DNA of 64,000 nucleotides from Candidatus Methanofrustulum fimipullorum (GTDB lineage Archaea; Halobacteriota; Methanosarcinia; Methanosarcinales; Methanosarcinaceae): NCBI GenBank assembly GCA_012518265.1, contig JAAYST010000052.1, positions 1 to 64,000 of the forward strand, read 5' to 3'. Shown piece by piece: positions 54,028 to 63,610 of this stretch (position 1 is its first letter; each line of letters starts with the position of its first letter). The notes under the pieces were generated by a model. It saw only the letters and a program-made list of their open reading frames with translations, ran no database searches and was not told where the DNA came from. The position numbers and the translations under genes were made by a program.

Positions 54028-55254
54028 ATGTATCGCATTATTAAAGAAGGTTCGGTTGAAATTTTAATTCCTTCGGAATCGGAAGAGCTTAAACGAAACG
54101 TTGTTTCATCTTCGGAAACAGTTTTTTATAATCCCGAAATGGAGTTGAATCGTGATATAAATGTTCTTATGACATCTATTGCAACCGATTATCTCGTTTC
54201 TGAAAAAGGTTTTGATAAAAACACAATTGAATACATCGACGCATTTTCGGCAACCGGAATTCGCGGTTTGAGAGTTGCAAAAGATGTCGGAATTTCTGTG
54301 ATTTTAAACGATTGGAAGCCTGAGGCTTACGAACTTATTCAAAAAAATATCGTTCACAATCAAAACCAAAGCCAAAACAGCCAAATTGGTCAAAACGGTC
54401 AAATCGGCCAAAGTTTAAGTTTAAATGCAACAGCTTTAAAATGCGATGCAAATGTTTTATTAAACAGCCGCTACGCCGCTTTTGTCGATATTGATCCGTT
54501 TGGCAGTCCCGCCGCTTTTTTAGCGTCAGCTTCAAAGTCGGCTTCATTTTTTTTAGGAATTACGGCAACGGATACGGCCCCTTTATGCGGTGCGCATTTG
54601 AAGTCGGGAATCCGAAAATATTCGGCTGTTCCGGTAAATAACGAATGCCACGGCGAAACCGGTGTCAGAATATTGCTCGGATCAATTGCGCGCGAAATGG
54701 CTAAAATCGACAAAGGAATGAAAGTTGTTTTAGCTCACGCAACACGCCATTACGTAAGATGTTATTTGCAAGTTTTAAGAGGAGTTGAAAATGCCGATAA
54801 AACGTTAAGCGAACTCGGATTTTGGTTGTCGTGCCCAAAATGCGGTTTTCATAAAACGTATCCGGGTCTTTTACCTTTTGTAAAAGAGGAGTGCCCGAAC
54901 TGTTCAAACGTTTCTGTCAAGCTTTCCGGTCCTCTTTGGCTCGGTCCTTTAAAAGATGTCCACTTTTGCAAAAAAGCAGTTTCAAAAATTCCGGATTTTA
55001 ATTTGAATCGATCAAAAGACGTTGAAAAACTTTTAAATAAATGTATTGAAGAACTCGATATCCCGTTTTTTTATGACCAACACAAACTTTGTAAAGAATT
55101 CGGTGTGTCCGCAATTCCTATGCAATCTTTTTTAGAAAAGATAAAAGCTGAAGGCTACTCGGCATCGCTTACTCATTTTTCCGGAACTTCTTTTAAAACG
55201 GACGCCCCGTTAAATGTTATAAAAAAAATAGTAGCCGATTCGAATAATAAATAA
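54028..55254 (+). CDS. trm1: tRNA (guanine(26)-N(2))-dimethyltransferase Trm1
   Basis: SAM-dependent enzyme modifying G26 of tRNA. Motifs: DAFSATGIRGLRVAKDVG near residue 70, FVDIDPFGSPAAFLASA near 155 (the DPFGSP motif), TDTAPLCGAH near 185, and ECHGETGVRILLG. A zinc ribbon is in the C-terminal half (CPKCGFHKTYPG with EECPNCSNVS). 408 residues. A Gln/Asn-rich insert (NQNQSQNSQIGQNGQIGQS, residues about 111-129) sits between SAM-domain elements. It lies 140 A-rich bases after the thermosome gene. Confidence 0.94.
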   Translation: MYRIIKEGSVEILIPSESEELKRNVVSSSETVFYNPEMELNRDINVLMTSIATDYLVSEKGFDKNTIEYIDAFSATGIRGLRVAKDVGISVILNDWKPEAYELIQKNIVHNQNQSQNSQIGQNGQIGQSLSLNATALKCDANVLLNSRYAAFVDIDPFGSPAAFLASASKSASFFLGITATDTAPLCGAHLKSGIRKYSAVPVNNECHGETGVRILLGSIAREMAKIDKGMKVVLAHATRHYVRCYLQVLRGVENADKTLSELGFWLSCPKCGFHKTYPGLLPFVKEECPNCSNVSVKLSGPLWLGPLKDVHFCKKAVSKIPDFNLNRSKDVEKLLNKCIEELDIPFFYDQHKLCKEFGVSAIPMQSFLEKIKAEGYSASLTHFSGTSFKTDAPLNVIKKIVADSNNK

Positions 55255-55419
55255 AATTTTCAATCATTTCAATCATTTCAATCATTTCAATATCTTTTAA
55301 TATTATCTCGTTGTTTAAACATTATTAACATGTTTACTTATTAACATGTTTTATAATAATTTAATTTCATTTATTTAAATTTCTATATTTATAAAATCCC
55401 CAAGCGGAGTAGTCTTATA

Positions 55420-56649
55420 ATGACAAAAAAAGCAATTCTTTCCTATTCAGGCGGTTTGGACACATCTGTTTGTATCCCTTTGTTAAAAGAGCGTTACGGT
55501 TTTGATGAGGTAATAACTGTTTCAGTAGATGTTGGGCAACCGGCCCATGAAATTGATGAAGCCGAGAGAAAAGCGAAACTCATTAGCGATAGACACTTTA
55601 CGGTAGATGCAAAGGAAGAATTCGTAAAAGACTATATTTTCCCTCTTATAAAAGCGAACGGCAATTATGAAGGGTATGTTATGGGTACTTCCATTGCAAG
55701 ACCGCTTATTGCCAAAAAAGTAGTTGAAATTGCGGAAAAGGAAGGTGCCAAAGTTTTTGCACACGGCTGCACGGGCAAAGGAAACGACCAGCTGAGATTT
55801 GAAACAGTTTTTAGATCAACTGGTTGCGATGTTATTGCTCCTATGAGAGATTTGAATTTGACTCGTGAGTGGGAAATCGAATATGCAAAAGAGCACGGAA
55901 TTCCTGTTACCGCAACGAAAGAAAAACCTTGGAGCGTTGATGAAAATCTGTGGAGCCGAAGTATCGAAGGCGGAAAACTTGAAGATCCGTTTTTCGTTCC
56001 CCCTGAAGAAATCTACGAGTGGACGAAATCTCCTGAAAACGCACCGGATGTTGCAACGTTTATCGATATCGGATTTAAAAACGGGGTTCCAGTATCTTTA
56101 AACGGCGAAAAAATGCCCGGATTGGATTTGATTTTGGAACTTAATGATATTGCCGGCCGAAACGGTGTTGGTCGCTCCGATTTGGTAGAAGATCGCGTTT
56201 TGGGTCTTAAAGTCCGTGAAAATTACGAACATCCGGCAGCAACGGTAATTTTAAAAGCGCACAAAGATTTGGAACAACTCGTTTTAACACGTTTGGAACT
56301 CAAATTTAAACAATTGGTAGAACTGGAATGGTCCGATTTGGCATATCAAGGATTAGTCGACGAACCGCTTTTTGAAGACTTAAATGCATTTATAAACAAA
56401 ACACAAGAAAGAGTCGAAGGTGTAGTTAAAGTAAAACTTTACAAAGGATCGTGTACAATTCTTGCCAGATCTTCTCCTTACGCTCTTTATTCCGAAGAAT
56501 TGGTTTCATTCGACAGCCAAACAATAAATCAAAAAGACGCAGAAGGATTTTGCAAATACCACGGATTCCAATCACATCTGTACAAAAAAGTTATTAAAAA
56601 AAATCCTAAAGGTATTCTGGGAAAAATAAGAGATGCAATAACAGATTAA
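55420..56649 (+). CDS. argG: Argininosuccinate synthase
   Basis: Joins citrulline and aspartate in arginine synthesis. The ATP pyrophosphatase loop is [16 protein letters not shown] at the N-terminus, followed by [35 protein letters not shown] and the citrulline-site region [16 protein letters not shown]. 409 residues, family-typical. GGAG lies ten bases before the ATG. Upstream 55257-55290 holds four copies of a 10-bp repeat TTTCAATCAT. Confidence 0.97.
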   Translation: MTKKAILSYSGGLDTSVCIPLLKERYGFDEVITVSVDVGQPAHEIDEAERKAKLISDRHFTVDAKEEFVKDYIFPLIKANGNYEGYVMGTSIARPLIAKKVVEIAEKEGAKVFAHGCTGKGNDQLRFETVFRSTGCDVIAPMRDLNLTREWEIEYAKEHGIPVTATKEKPWSVDENLWSRSIEGGKLEDPFFVPPEEIYEWTKSPENAPDVATFIDIGFKNGVPVSLNGEKMPGLDLILELNDIAGRNGVGRSDLVEDRVLGLKVRENYEHPAATVILKAHKDLEQLVLTRLELKFKQLVELEWSDLAYQGLVDEPLFEDLNAFINKTQERVEGVVKVKLYKGSCTILARSSPYALYSEELVSFDSQTINQKDAEGFCKYHGFQSHLYKKVIKKNPKGILGKIRDAITD

Positions 56650-56779
56650 TTTGAAAAATATAAAAAAGTATAAAAAATATAAAAATAAAAAGGTATAAAA
56701 AATAAAAAGTAATAAAATAAAAAGTGATAAAATTTTTAAAGTGATAAAAAGTTATTATAGATCAATAGAGGTGAATTCG

Positions 56780-57295
56780 TTGGATTACTTAGTTGTTGTT
56801 GATATGCAAAACGATTTTGTTGACGGCTCTTTGGGAACTGAAGAAGCTGTCAATATAATTGACAATGTTGTTTCTGAAATTACAAATTTTACCGGTCAAG
56901 TTTTATTTACTTGTGACACTCACGATGACAACTACGAAAATACAGTTGAAGGGAATTTTTTGCCTGTCAGACATTGTATTCAAAACACAAAAGGTTGGGC
57001 AATTCAAGAAAAGGTAAAGGAAGCACTTGATTCAGTTGGAGCAATCGGTTTTTTAAAGGAAACGTTCGGTTGTGAAAGCCTTGTAGATTACTTAAAAAAT
57101 CAGGAAAAAGTGGATTCTATCGGTATTATAGGCCTCTGCACCGATATTTGTGTCATAAGCAACGCACTTACTTTAAAGACATATTTTCCGAATACTGAAA
57201 TCTGGGTTCGCTCAAATGCATGCGCAGGAGTAACACCCAAATCACACGAAAATGCATTAAGTGCAATGAAAATGTGTCATATTAAAATAATTTAA
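56780..57295 (+). CDS. Isochorismatase-family cysteine hydrolase (nicotinamidase-like)
   Basis: 171-residue alpha/beta hydrolase. Catalytic triad candidates: the aspartate in VVVDMQNDFVDGSLG, the lysine in GFLKETFGC, and the cysteine in GLCTDICVISNAL. Metal ligands TCDTHDDNYENT and LPVRHC suggest a nicotinamidase. TTG 56780 is chosen because the perfect site GAGGTGA ends five bases before it and the fold begins MDYLVVVDMQ; the frame from GTG 56741 would add 13 unmatched residues. The acyl-CoA ligase follows after 58 bases, perhaps in one transcript. NAD salvage is the best guess. Confidence 0.85.
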   Translation: MDYLVVVDMQNDFVDGSLGTEEAVNIIDNVVSEITNFTGQVLFTCDTHDDNYENTVEGNFLPVRHCIQNTKGWAIQEKVKEALDSVGAIGFLKETFGCESLVDYLKNQEKVDSIGIIGLCTDICVISNALTLKTYFPNTEIWVRSNACAGVTPKSHENALSAMKMCHIKII

Positions 57296-57353
57296 TTTAA
57301 ATCCGGTAAAAAATATAAAAAAATAAAATATAAAAATATAAAGAGGCATAGAT

Positions 57354-59120
57354 GTGATACGGAAAACACCTTCCGAAGAGCGTGTATGGTTAAATTTTTA
57401 TCAAAAAGAAATTAGTAATTTAGAACCAAGTAATTTTACTCAATACGAATATTTGATAAAAGAAAATCAATATAATTTGGATAAAATTTGTATATATTCA
57501 GAAGATAAATCTTTTACTTTCGGCGAATTTTTTAAGCTTATTTGCTGCTATCAAACGGGTTTAACAAATTTGAATGTTAATTCGGATGATGTAGTTTCAA
57601 TTTTAGCGGAATCTTCTGAAAAATATTTAGCTTTTTATTATGCAAGCAACAAAACGGGCGCCGCATTTGCAACAATAGATCCGAGAACACCAAATTCATA
57701 TATAAAAGATATTTTAAACCGGTTAAACTCAAAAGTTTTAATTGTTCAGGAAATATATTGGGAAAAAATATCAGAAATAGCAAGTGAAGTTGTTCAATCT
57801 GTAAATAAAATCATAATTCTCCCCGGCCCGTGGCACGAAAATTTGCGTTTAAATGAAAATAATTGTGTTTATCCGAATGTTATTTCATATAATACGTTTT
57901 TGGAAAATATTATAAAAACAAATGAAAAAGCAAAAACAAAAGAGAAAGCAGAAAAAACAGATTGTGAACTTGAATATTTAAAATCTTATCCTTATTACGC
58001 CGATAAAGTTGCCATGATACAGCATACGGGCGGTACAACGGGAAGCCCGAAAAGCTGTATGCTTACAAATTTGGGTCTTAATACTTTGCCCGATTATTAT
58101 TTTAAAAAATTTGAAACCCGGCTTAAAAAGAATTCGTCAACCGATGTAACTTATATTACAGGTTTTCCGGTTTATTCGGCAAGCGGTCTTCATGCTTTAC
58201 ACATTGCTTTGATATTTGGCTCAGCAGTTGTTTGTGTTGACGATATTTCTCCTGAAAAATTTCCGGATTATGTTAAAAAGTATAAACCGGTTTCTATCAG
58301 TTGTCTGCCAATTATGTTGGAAAACTTAATTTTATCCCCCGATATGAAAGATTTGGATTTGACAGGTTTAAATCGAATTATTGTAGGCGGCGATTATTTA
58401 TCAAAAGACAGAAAGTGCAAAATATATCAATTTTTAAAAGAGCACAACTGTCCTGCCAAATTGGTAATTAATTACGGAATGACTGAATTAAGTACCGCCG
58501 CCGTTGGTCATAATTCCGGCGCAGATAAAGAAGACGCATTGGGAATTCCGTTTCCCGGCGTAGTAGTCGGAATTTTTAAAATCGATGAAGAAACGGGAGA
58601 AAGTTCAGATATTGAATTAAATTATAACGAAATAGGTGAAATTTGTTTTTACGGTCGCAACCTCATGTCGGGTTATTTTAATGACGAAAAACGTACAAAC
58701 GATATTATAAAACGCCATAGCGACGGAAAACTTTGGTTGCATACAAACGATGTCGGCTATATCGATGAAGAAGGTTATGTTTATATGGTCGACAGAATAA
58801 ACAATATGTTAAAATATGACGGACAACACATTTATCCGGCCGACATTGACGCACTAATCGATAAAATGGACGGTATAATTAGTGTAAAAACAGTCGGAAA
58901 AGACGTTCTGGGAAGAGGTCAGGCGCCAATTACGTTTATAATGCTTTATAACCCGAAAGACAAAATCAATATGGAAAAAAAGATTAAAAAAGAAATCAAG
59001 GAAAATCTTCTCCCCCACTCCCATCCCAAAAAAATAGTGTTTTTAGATAAAATGCCGTTAACACGCGTGGGTAAAATCAATGTAACAATTTTAAAAGATT
59101 TGGCGAATCGGACAACTTAA
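57354..59120 (+). CDS. AMP-dependent synthetase/ligase (ANL superfamily)
   Basis: Adenylates an organic acid and usually transfers it to CoA. AMP-binding motif MIQHTGGTTGSPKSCML near residue 222, VINYGMTELSTAAVG near 375, and the hinge WLHTNDVGYIDEEGYVYMVDR (quoted to 20: WLHTNDVGYIDEEGYVYMVD) near 465. The C-terminal catalytic lysine is likely in LTRVGKIN. 588 residues. A Lys/Glu-rich insert (NEKAKTKEKAEKTD) lies near 190-205. The substrate cannot be told. GTG start, with GAGG seven bases before it. Confidence 0.88.
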   Translation: MIRKTPSEERVWLNFYQKEISNLEPSNFTQYEYLIKENQYNLDKICIYSEDKSFTFGEFFKLICCYQTGLTNLNVNSDDVVSILAESSEKYLAFYYASNKTGAAFATIDPRTPNSYIKDILNRLNSKVLIVQEIYWEKISEIASEVVQSVNKIIILPGPWHENLRLNENNCVYPNVISYNTFLENIIKTNEKAKTKEKAEKTDCELEYLKSYPYYADKVAMIQHTGGTTGSPKSCMLTNLGLNTLPDYYFKKFETRLKKNSSTDVTYITGFPVYSASGLHALHIALIFGSAVVCVDDISPEKFPDYVKKYKPVSISCLPIMLENLILSPDMKDLDLTGLNRIIVGGDYLSKDRKCKIYQFLKEHNCPAKLVINYGMTELSTAAVGHNSGADKEDALGIPFPGVVVGIFKIDEETGESSDIELNYNEIGEICFYGRNLMSGYFNDEKRTNDIIKRHSDGKLWLHTNDVGYIDEEGYVYMVDRINNMLKYDGQHIYPADIDALIDKMDGIISVKTVGKDVLGRGQAPITFIMLYNPKDKINMEKKIKKEIKENLLPHSHPKKIVFLDKMPLTRVGKINVTILKDLANRTT

Positions 59121-59122
59121 TT

Positions 59123-60313
59123 TCAGATTTCGTCGTATTTTTTCAATATATCTTCAAACGATTCCGCAACATAATCGACTTCTTCGTTTGTAAGGCCGTA
59201 TGTACTGATTTTAAAGTTTCGTGTAAGGCCGGTTTTGATTCCGTATATATTTCTTTCTTTCAATTCTTTATATAAAAAGTAGCGTCCGCCTTTTGCTCGT
59301 TCCGATATATTGGCAAATCCTTCCGATTTCATAAACATCAAATCGTGTTTATGCGGTTTTTGTCCGTATATGTCAAATTTCCCGGTATCAGTCAGCCTTT
59401 TTATAAATTTTTGTGCTTTTTTAACTTCCAAATCCCAATTTTCCGGTTGAGTTCTTCTCAATACTTCGGGAAACGATGCAATCATAGTCATAATCGGAGC
59501 GCCTCTTGATGTACAGCCTAAAAGCTCAATTTCTTTTACTTTATTGTGACTTGATTTTCTGAATATTTTATCGGCATATTCGTCGTTTACTCCCAAAACG
59601 CCAACAGGTCCGCATGAAGCCATAGATTTGTGGCCGCTTCCGACTATTATGTCGGCTCCTGCACTTTTACAATTTATGGGCATACGACCGACCGAATAAG
59701 CACAATTCAATACGAACGGAACATCATATTCTTTTACTATTTTTGATATTTTTTTGACATCGGCCAAATTTCCGTAATTTCCGTCAGGATAAGTCAATTG
59801 TACGGCAACAGGTTTTTTTCCGAATTCTTTAATCCCCGAATCGATTGCATCAATGTAGTGTTCCGGAAGAATTTCATATTCAGGCGAGCTTGTTTTTTCC
59901 GTAGTTCGAACGTCCGCCCCCGCTCGCTCAACTGCAACTTTGCTCGAATAATGTGCAAGCCCGTCCATTATGACATAATCTCCTTTTTTACTAAGCGTGT
60001 TGTATACGGCAAATTTAGCTTCTCTCGCACCGTTTGTTACACGAGCCTGATCCGTTCCCAAAAATTCAGGCAAAACATTATGAACGAAATCTTCAATCGG
60101 CGGTTTTTTAATCAAATCAAGAATGCCGTCGCAATAATCGCAAACGGAATACCCGTCTCCCCATTCTGTCAAGGCTTTTTTAGCGTCTTCCGTAAGTCGC
60201 CCGGCCGTCTGGAGCGGATTTATATTTATTGAATCAAGTCCGTCTCTTTTTATGAATCCGAACTTTTGCAATTTGTTCGGGTCATATTTCATGAAATTAT
60301 CGGAAATATCCAT
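59123..60313 (-). CDS. pscS: O-phospho-L-seryl-tRNA:Cys-tRNA synthase (SepCysS)
   Basis: PLP enzyme converting Sep-tRNA(Cys) to Cys-tRNA(Cys), the methanogen route for cysteine. 396 residues. Motifs: [20 protein letters not shown] (20 residues) near the N-terminus, VCDYCDG with conserved cysteines near 60, [10 protein letters not shown], and the PLP lysine in [15 protein letters not shown]. No SepRS (sepS) gene is in the window. It converges with the AMP-ligase gene with two bases between stops, and follows rpoL by 77 bases. Confidence 0.95.
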   Translation of the reverse strand: MDISDNFMKYDPNKLQKFGFIKRDGLDSININPLQTAGRLTEDAKKALTEWGDGYSVCDYCDGILDLIKKPPIEDFVHNVLPEFLGTDQARVTNGAREAKFAVYNTLSKKGDYVIMDGLAHYSSKVAVERAGADVRTTEKTSSPEYEILPEHYIDAIDSGIKEFGKKPVAVQLTYPDGNYGNLADVKKISKIVKEYDVPFVLNCAYSVGRMPINCKSAGADIIVGSGHKSMASCGPVGVLGVNDEYADKIFRKSSHNKVKEIELLGCTSRGAPIMTMIASFPEVLRRTQPENWDLEVKKAQKFIKRLTDTGKFDIYGQKPHKHDLMFMKSEGFANISERAKGGRYFLYKELKERNIYGIKTGLTRNFKISTYGLTNEEVDYVAESFEDILKKYDEI

Positions 60314-60389
60314 CTTTAAAATACATCCTAAATAGCGTATAAAAACGTCAATTTGAAAGTCAATACGGTTTTAAAAAACTTATTTCAAT

Positions 60390-60677
60390 TCAGCTGCTTG
60401 CAGCATTAAATTTCGCTTTGAATTCTTCCATAAGATTTTCTATTTTTAACGCAACTTCTTTTAAAACAGTAATCGGATCGGCGTTGTCTATCGTTTTGAT
60501 ATACAATACCGGTTCTTTTTCAACAGAATTCTGAAGTCTTTTTATATCGTAAAATGCGGTTTCAACGCGTTCGTCTTCCACAAGAACGGCTTTTACAATA
60601 TTCATAAGAGTGTGCGTCTCCCCTTTTATTAAAATCTCTATTTCGTCTTTTTTTTGCGAGAGAATCGTAATTTCCAT
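60390..60677 (-). CDS. rpoL: DNA-directed RNA polymerase subunit L (Rpo11)
   Basis: Small assembly subunit of archaeal RNA polymerase, partner of RpoD. 95 residues with the family pattern GETHTLMNIVKAVLVEDERV and later ITVLKEVALKIENLMEEF. It is preceded by csl4 with 59 bases between and belongs to the run csl4-rpoL seen in many euryarchaea. ATG start with a GGTAGG site. Confidence 0.94.
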   Translation of the reverse strand: MEITILSQKKDEIEILIKGETHTLMNIVKAVLVEDERVETAFYDIKRLQNSVEKEPVLYIKTIDNADPITVLKEVALKIENLMEEFKAKFNAASS

Positions 60678-60736
60678 AATTTAACCTACCTGAAAAAAAA
60701 TATATATTTGATTATTTTTATATTTTATACGTCTAT

Positions 60737-61690
60737 TCACTGTCCGTATTTATTTGATAATTTTCTATATTCTCTTGTTTTACACAACGGGCATTCGAGG
60801 TAATTTCCATTCTTTTCAAGCCCGTTTTTGCATTTTGTACAGAAAGCCTTAACAACTCCGAATTCGTCGCCTACGGTCGACAAATCTATCTTCTTATTAT
60901 CAATTACGCGTGCTCTTACAATGTCAAGCGTTTTAAATTCGTCTGTAACCGATTTTGTAAAACCGTTTTGAACATTTGAAACATAAATTTCCGCATTTCC
61001 GTTATTTACAATTTCCGCATCAGGCATTTTTTCCGTAGCAGCGATATCAACATAAGCACTGTTGTCTCTGACTGTCGTAATTCTTCCAAAAACAACATCT
61101 CCGTTATTTAACATATTAGGAACTCTTGCCGCCGATATAACCGAAACTGATCGACTTTCTTCGTTTACGGCAACATTTCCGGGCAGAAGAGACAAAATAT
61201 TTCCTGAAACGACTGTTGTTCCGGGTCCTGCCGAATATTCTTCAACAGTTCCGATTACATCTCCCGTTAATACGAATTTATCGGTTTCTTCATAAACTGT
61301 TTTTTCCGGTATCCTTCTTTCGTTTCTTCCGACTCCTCCTGTTTTTCTTCCTCTTGCAGAGTCTCTTGAACCGCCTCTTGGAGCTGTTCTCGGAGCCGTT
61401 CTTGCAGTACTTCCTACATTTCGCTTTTTAAAATCTCTTCCTGTTCCGGGCCTTGTTCTTCGCCCTTTATATCTTTCATTTGAGCGGATATTTTCATCTC
61501 TTATTGTATCTGCGGGTTTGTTTTTTTGCCTATAACCGTTGTTATTACCGCTTTTTGAATTATTGTAATTTCTTTTATTTTTGTTTTCTTTATTCTCTTT
61601 AATATCTTTATTTTCAAAACCGTTTTCACCGTTTGAAACAGGTTTTGATGATGCCAGTTTTCTTCTGAAAGGTTTAGCTCTGCTGATAAT
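60737..61690 (-). CDS. csl4: Exosome RNA-binding subunit Csl4 with Arg/Gly-rich N-terminal extension; no canonical start codon
   Basis: Cap subunit of the archaeal RNA exosome. Exosome N-domain FVLTGDVIGTVEEYSAGPG, the S1 domain (NGDVVFGRITTVRDNSAYVD) and a C-terminal zinc ribbon (FCTKCKNG with LECPLCKTREY) are all present. The frame is open back to a TGA at 61697-61699, giving about 135 extra residues: an Asn/Lys-rich part, then an Arg/Gly-rich part (RTAPRTAPRGGSRDSARGRK). In that span there is no ATG, GTG or TTG; the first TTG (61195) lies inside the conserved N-domain. GAGGG sits just before ATT ATT ATC (61693-61685), so an ATT start, or a sequence error, is possible. End 61690 is a guess. 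Confidence 0.75.
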   Translation of the reverse strand: MISRAKPFRRKLASSKPVSNGENGFENKDIKENKENKNKRNYNNSKSGNNNGYRQKNKPADTIRDENIRSNERYKGRRTRPGTGRDFKKRNVGSTARTAPRTAPRGGSRDSARGRKTGGVGRNERRIPEKTVYEETDKFVLTGDVIGTVEEYSAGPGTTVVSGNILSLLPGNVAVNEESRSVSVISAARVPNMLNNGDVVFGRITTVRDNSAYVDIAATEKMPDAEIVNNGNAEIYVSNVQNGFTKSVTDEFKTLDIVRARVIDNKKIDLSTVGDEFGVVKAFCTKCKNGLEKNGNYLECPLCKTREYRKLSNKYGQ

Positions 61691-61831
61691 AATCCCTCAA
61701 TAATTTAATTTCCTAAAAAAAGGAAAAACTTTTGTATTAATTTTAATCTTTGTCTCGCTTATTTAATGTTCGAAAACTTAAAAATGTTTTGTTTTAAATT
61801 GTGTATTTTGTTTTAAAATATGTATTTGTTT

Positions 61832-62470
61832 TTAAATGTTTTCAATTCTGTAAATTTCAACAGGTATTGCCATTTTTTCTTTTGTATGAAAATCAAATGT
61901 TCTTTTTATTTGAAATTCCGATTCGAAAGAATCGGTAATTCGTGCCGGTCGTATAAATTTCTCCATAAAATTATAGCTTCCTTTATTGTGAATCGAATAT
62001 ATTATATTTCCTGATTCCAATGCGCTTTTCATAAAAGGTCTGTCATTTCCTTTTTTCTGTGCGCCAAACGGCGGATTCATAACTATTGTGTCTGCGCGTT
62101 CGATTTTTTTATTTTCAATAAAACCCGGAATTTCAGAAATATCGCATCTTATAAACGAAATATCAGTTTTTCCCGCAACCGCAGATTCACAAATATCTTT
62201 TGCATTTTTTTTAGCATCCTCAATTGCAATTTTGTCTATATCAAACCCGATTACCTTTTTCGCACCGAGAAGCGCACTTGCAATCGCCAATATTCCGGTT
62301 CCGCAGCCAAAATCGTAAACGATTTTGTTTTCAATATCTCCCGACATAAACGCCATATGTATCAGTTTTGCGGAAAGTGTCGCAGGCGTTTTATACTGCT
62401 CAAGAGACGGGTCCGGCTCCTTAAAATCGGAAACCGATTCCAGTATCATTTCAAGCTTTCTGAGTTTCAT
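61832..62470 (-). CDS. METTL5-family methyltransferase
   Basis: SAM-dependent methyltransferase of 212 residues. SAM motif [20 protein letters not shown] near residue 52 (20 residues), VIGFDID, and the N6-adenine-type catalytic motif [15 protein letters not shown] near 130. Members are thought to methylate rRNA adenines, with Trm112 as partner in eukaryotes; a Trm112-like gene is at 32.5 kb. It sits between dph2 and csl4, as in other Methanosarcinales. ATG 62470 follows the dph2 stop by 27 bases. Confidence 0.9.
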   Translation of the reverse strand: MKLRKLEMILESVSDFKEPDPSLEQYKTPATLSAKLIHMAFMSGDIENKIVYDFGCGTGILAIASALLGAKKVIGFDIDKIAIEDAKKNAKDICESAVAGKTDISFIRCDISEIPGFIENKKIERADTIVMNPPFGAQKKGNDRPFMKSALESGNIIYSIHNKGSYNFMEKFIRPARITDSFESEFQIKRTFDFHTKEKMAIPVEIYRIENI

Positions 62471-62497
62471 GAAAAGTCTCTACTTTATTAAAAGTTT

Positions 62498-63610
62498 TTA
62501 GTTTTTATAATCTTCCAATATTTCGTCCAATTCCAAATCTTCCCAATTTCGAATTCCCAAAAGGATTTCAAATTCCTGAGGAGTCATAACGGGTGCAGGA
62601 TAATTTCCCGAATCGTCTATTGCGATTCTCGGGCATGCCGTATTTACATAAGCGTCGGCTTTAAATGAAAGCAGTTGAGCAGGCGTAATTAAATCCATAC
62701 TGATTATAAACGCTTTCTTTCCGTGCTCTTCCGCTGTTTTTTTAATATTTTTTGCAAGATTTATTCTGTTTTGTCCGTTTTTCGTACTTACCAAAATTCC
62801 TATATTTTCCGAATCGATTGAATTTCCTATAACGGCACTTCTTTTCATCAAATGTTTTTTTAAATCGATTGCGAAAACGTCATTTGTGTAAGGGTCTGCA
62901 CATATTACATTTCTTTTGGTCGCAAGGGATATTCCTATCGGATGAAATTGTCCGCTTCCTATATATAATATATCAAAATCGTAATCGATGTCGTTTTCAT
63001 TTTCGTTTTTCATATCTTTTTGTTTTTTAATGACTTCTTTACATGCGTTTTTAGCGGCCGAAAAGTTACATCCCAATATTTGTCCTAAATGTCTGATTCT
63101 TCCGTCGCCTTTTGAAATAACCGGGCAAAGCCCGTTCTCATTTAAAATATCAGATGCGCTCTTCAATTGTTTAACATGCTGAACAGTCGTTACAACAGGC
63201 ACAAATTTTCCGTTTTTTTCTTTCAGTTTCGATACGGCTTTTTCAACAACATCTTTTACCGAAACGGACGAATACATTTCAACGAACACAACCTTTTCTT
63301 CAATTTCGGTAAATTCAAGTTGTGCGTGTCCGAAATGGTATAAAACGTCTACTACCTTTAAAAGCTCAGTATCGAGATCGCATGCGCCAAAGCAAGGATT
63401 TCCCGATAAAAAAACTTTTGCATCCGTTTCTTTTTCAATTTTTTCCGCAATAAAAAACGCAAGGCGTTTTACACCTTCCGGAAATTGAAGGCCTGCATAT
63501 TTTATATTTTTTTTATTAATTTCATCAATGATTTCCTGCTCGTTTATTGAAAATTCTGAAAAATTGGCGGCTTTCCTATCCGGTCCGTTTTTCAAATCTT
63601 CATAAATCAT
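62498..63610 (-). CDS. dph2: Diphthamide synthase Dph2 (2-(3-amino-3-carboxypropyl)histidine synthase)
   Basis: Non-canonical radical SAM enzyme for the first step of diphthamide formation on EF-2. 370 residues. Three conserved cysteines that hold the 4Fe-4S cluster appear in GNPCFGACDLD, LGCNFSAAKNA and VNTACPRIAIDD. N-terminal KYAGLQFPEGVKRLA is typical. ATG overlaps the hpt stop as ATGA, so the two are translationally coupled. Confidence 0.95.
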   Translation of the reverse strand: MIYEDLKNGPDRKAANFSEFSINEQEIIDEINKKNIKYAGLQFPEGVKRLAFFIAEKIEKETDAKVFLSGNPCFGACDLDTELLKVVDVLYHFGHAQLEFTEIEEKVVFVEMYSSVSVKDVVEKAVSKLKEKNGKFVPVVTTVQHVKQLKSASDILNENGLCPVISKGDGRIRHLGQILGCNFSAAKNACKEVIKKQKDMKNENENDIDYDFDILYIGSGQFHPIGISLATKRNVICADPYTNDVFAIDLKKHLMKRSAVIGNSIDSENIGILVSTKNGQNRINLAKNIKKTAEEHGKKAFIISMDLITPAQLLSFKADAYVNTACPRIAIDDSGNYPAPVMTPQEFEILLGIRNWEDLELDEILEDYKN

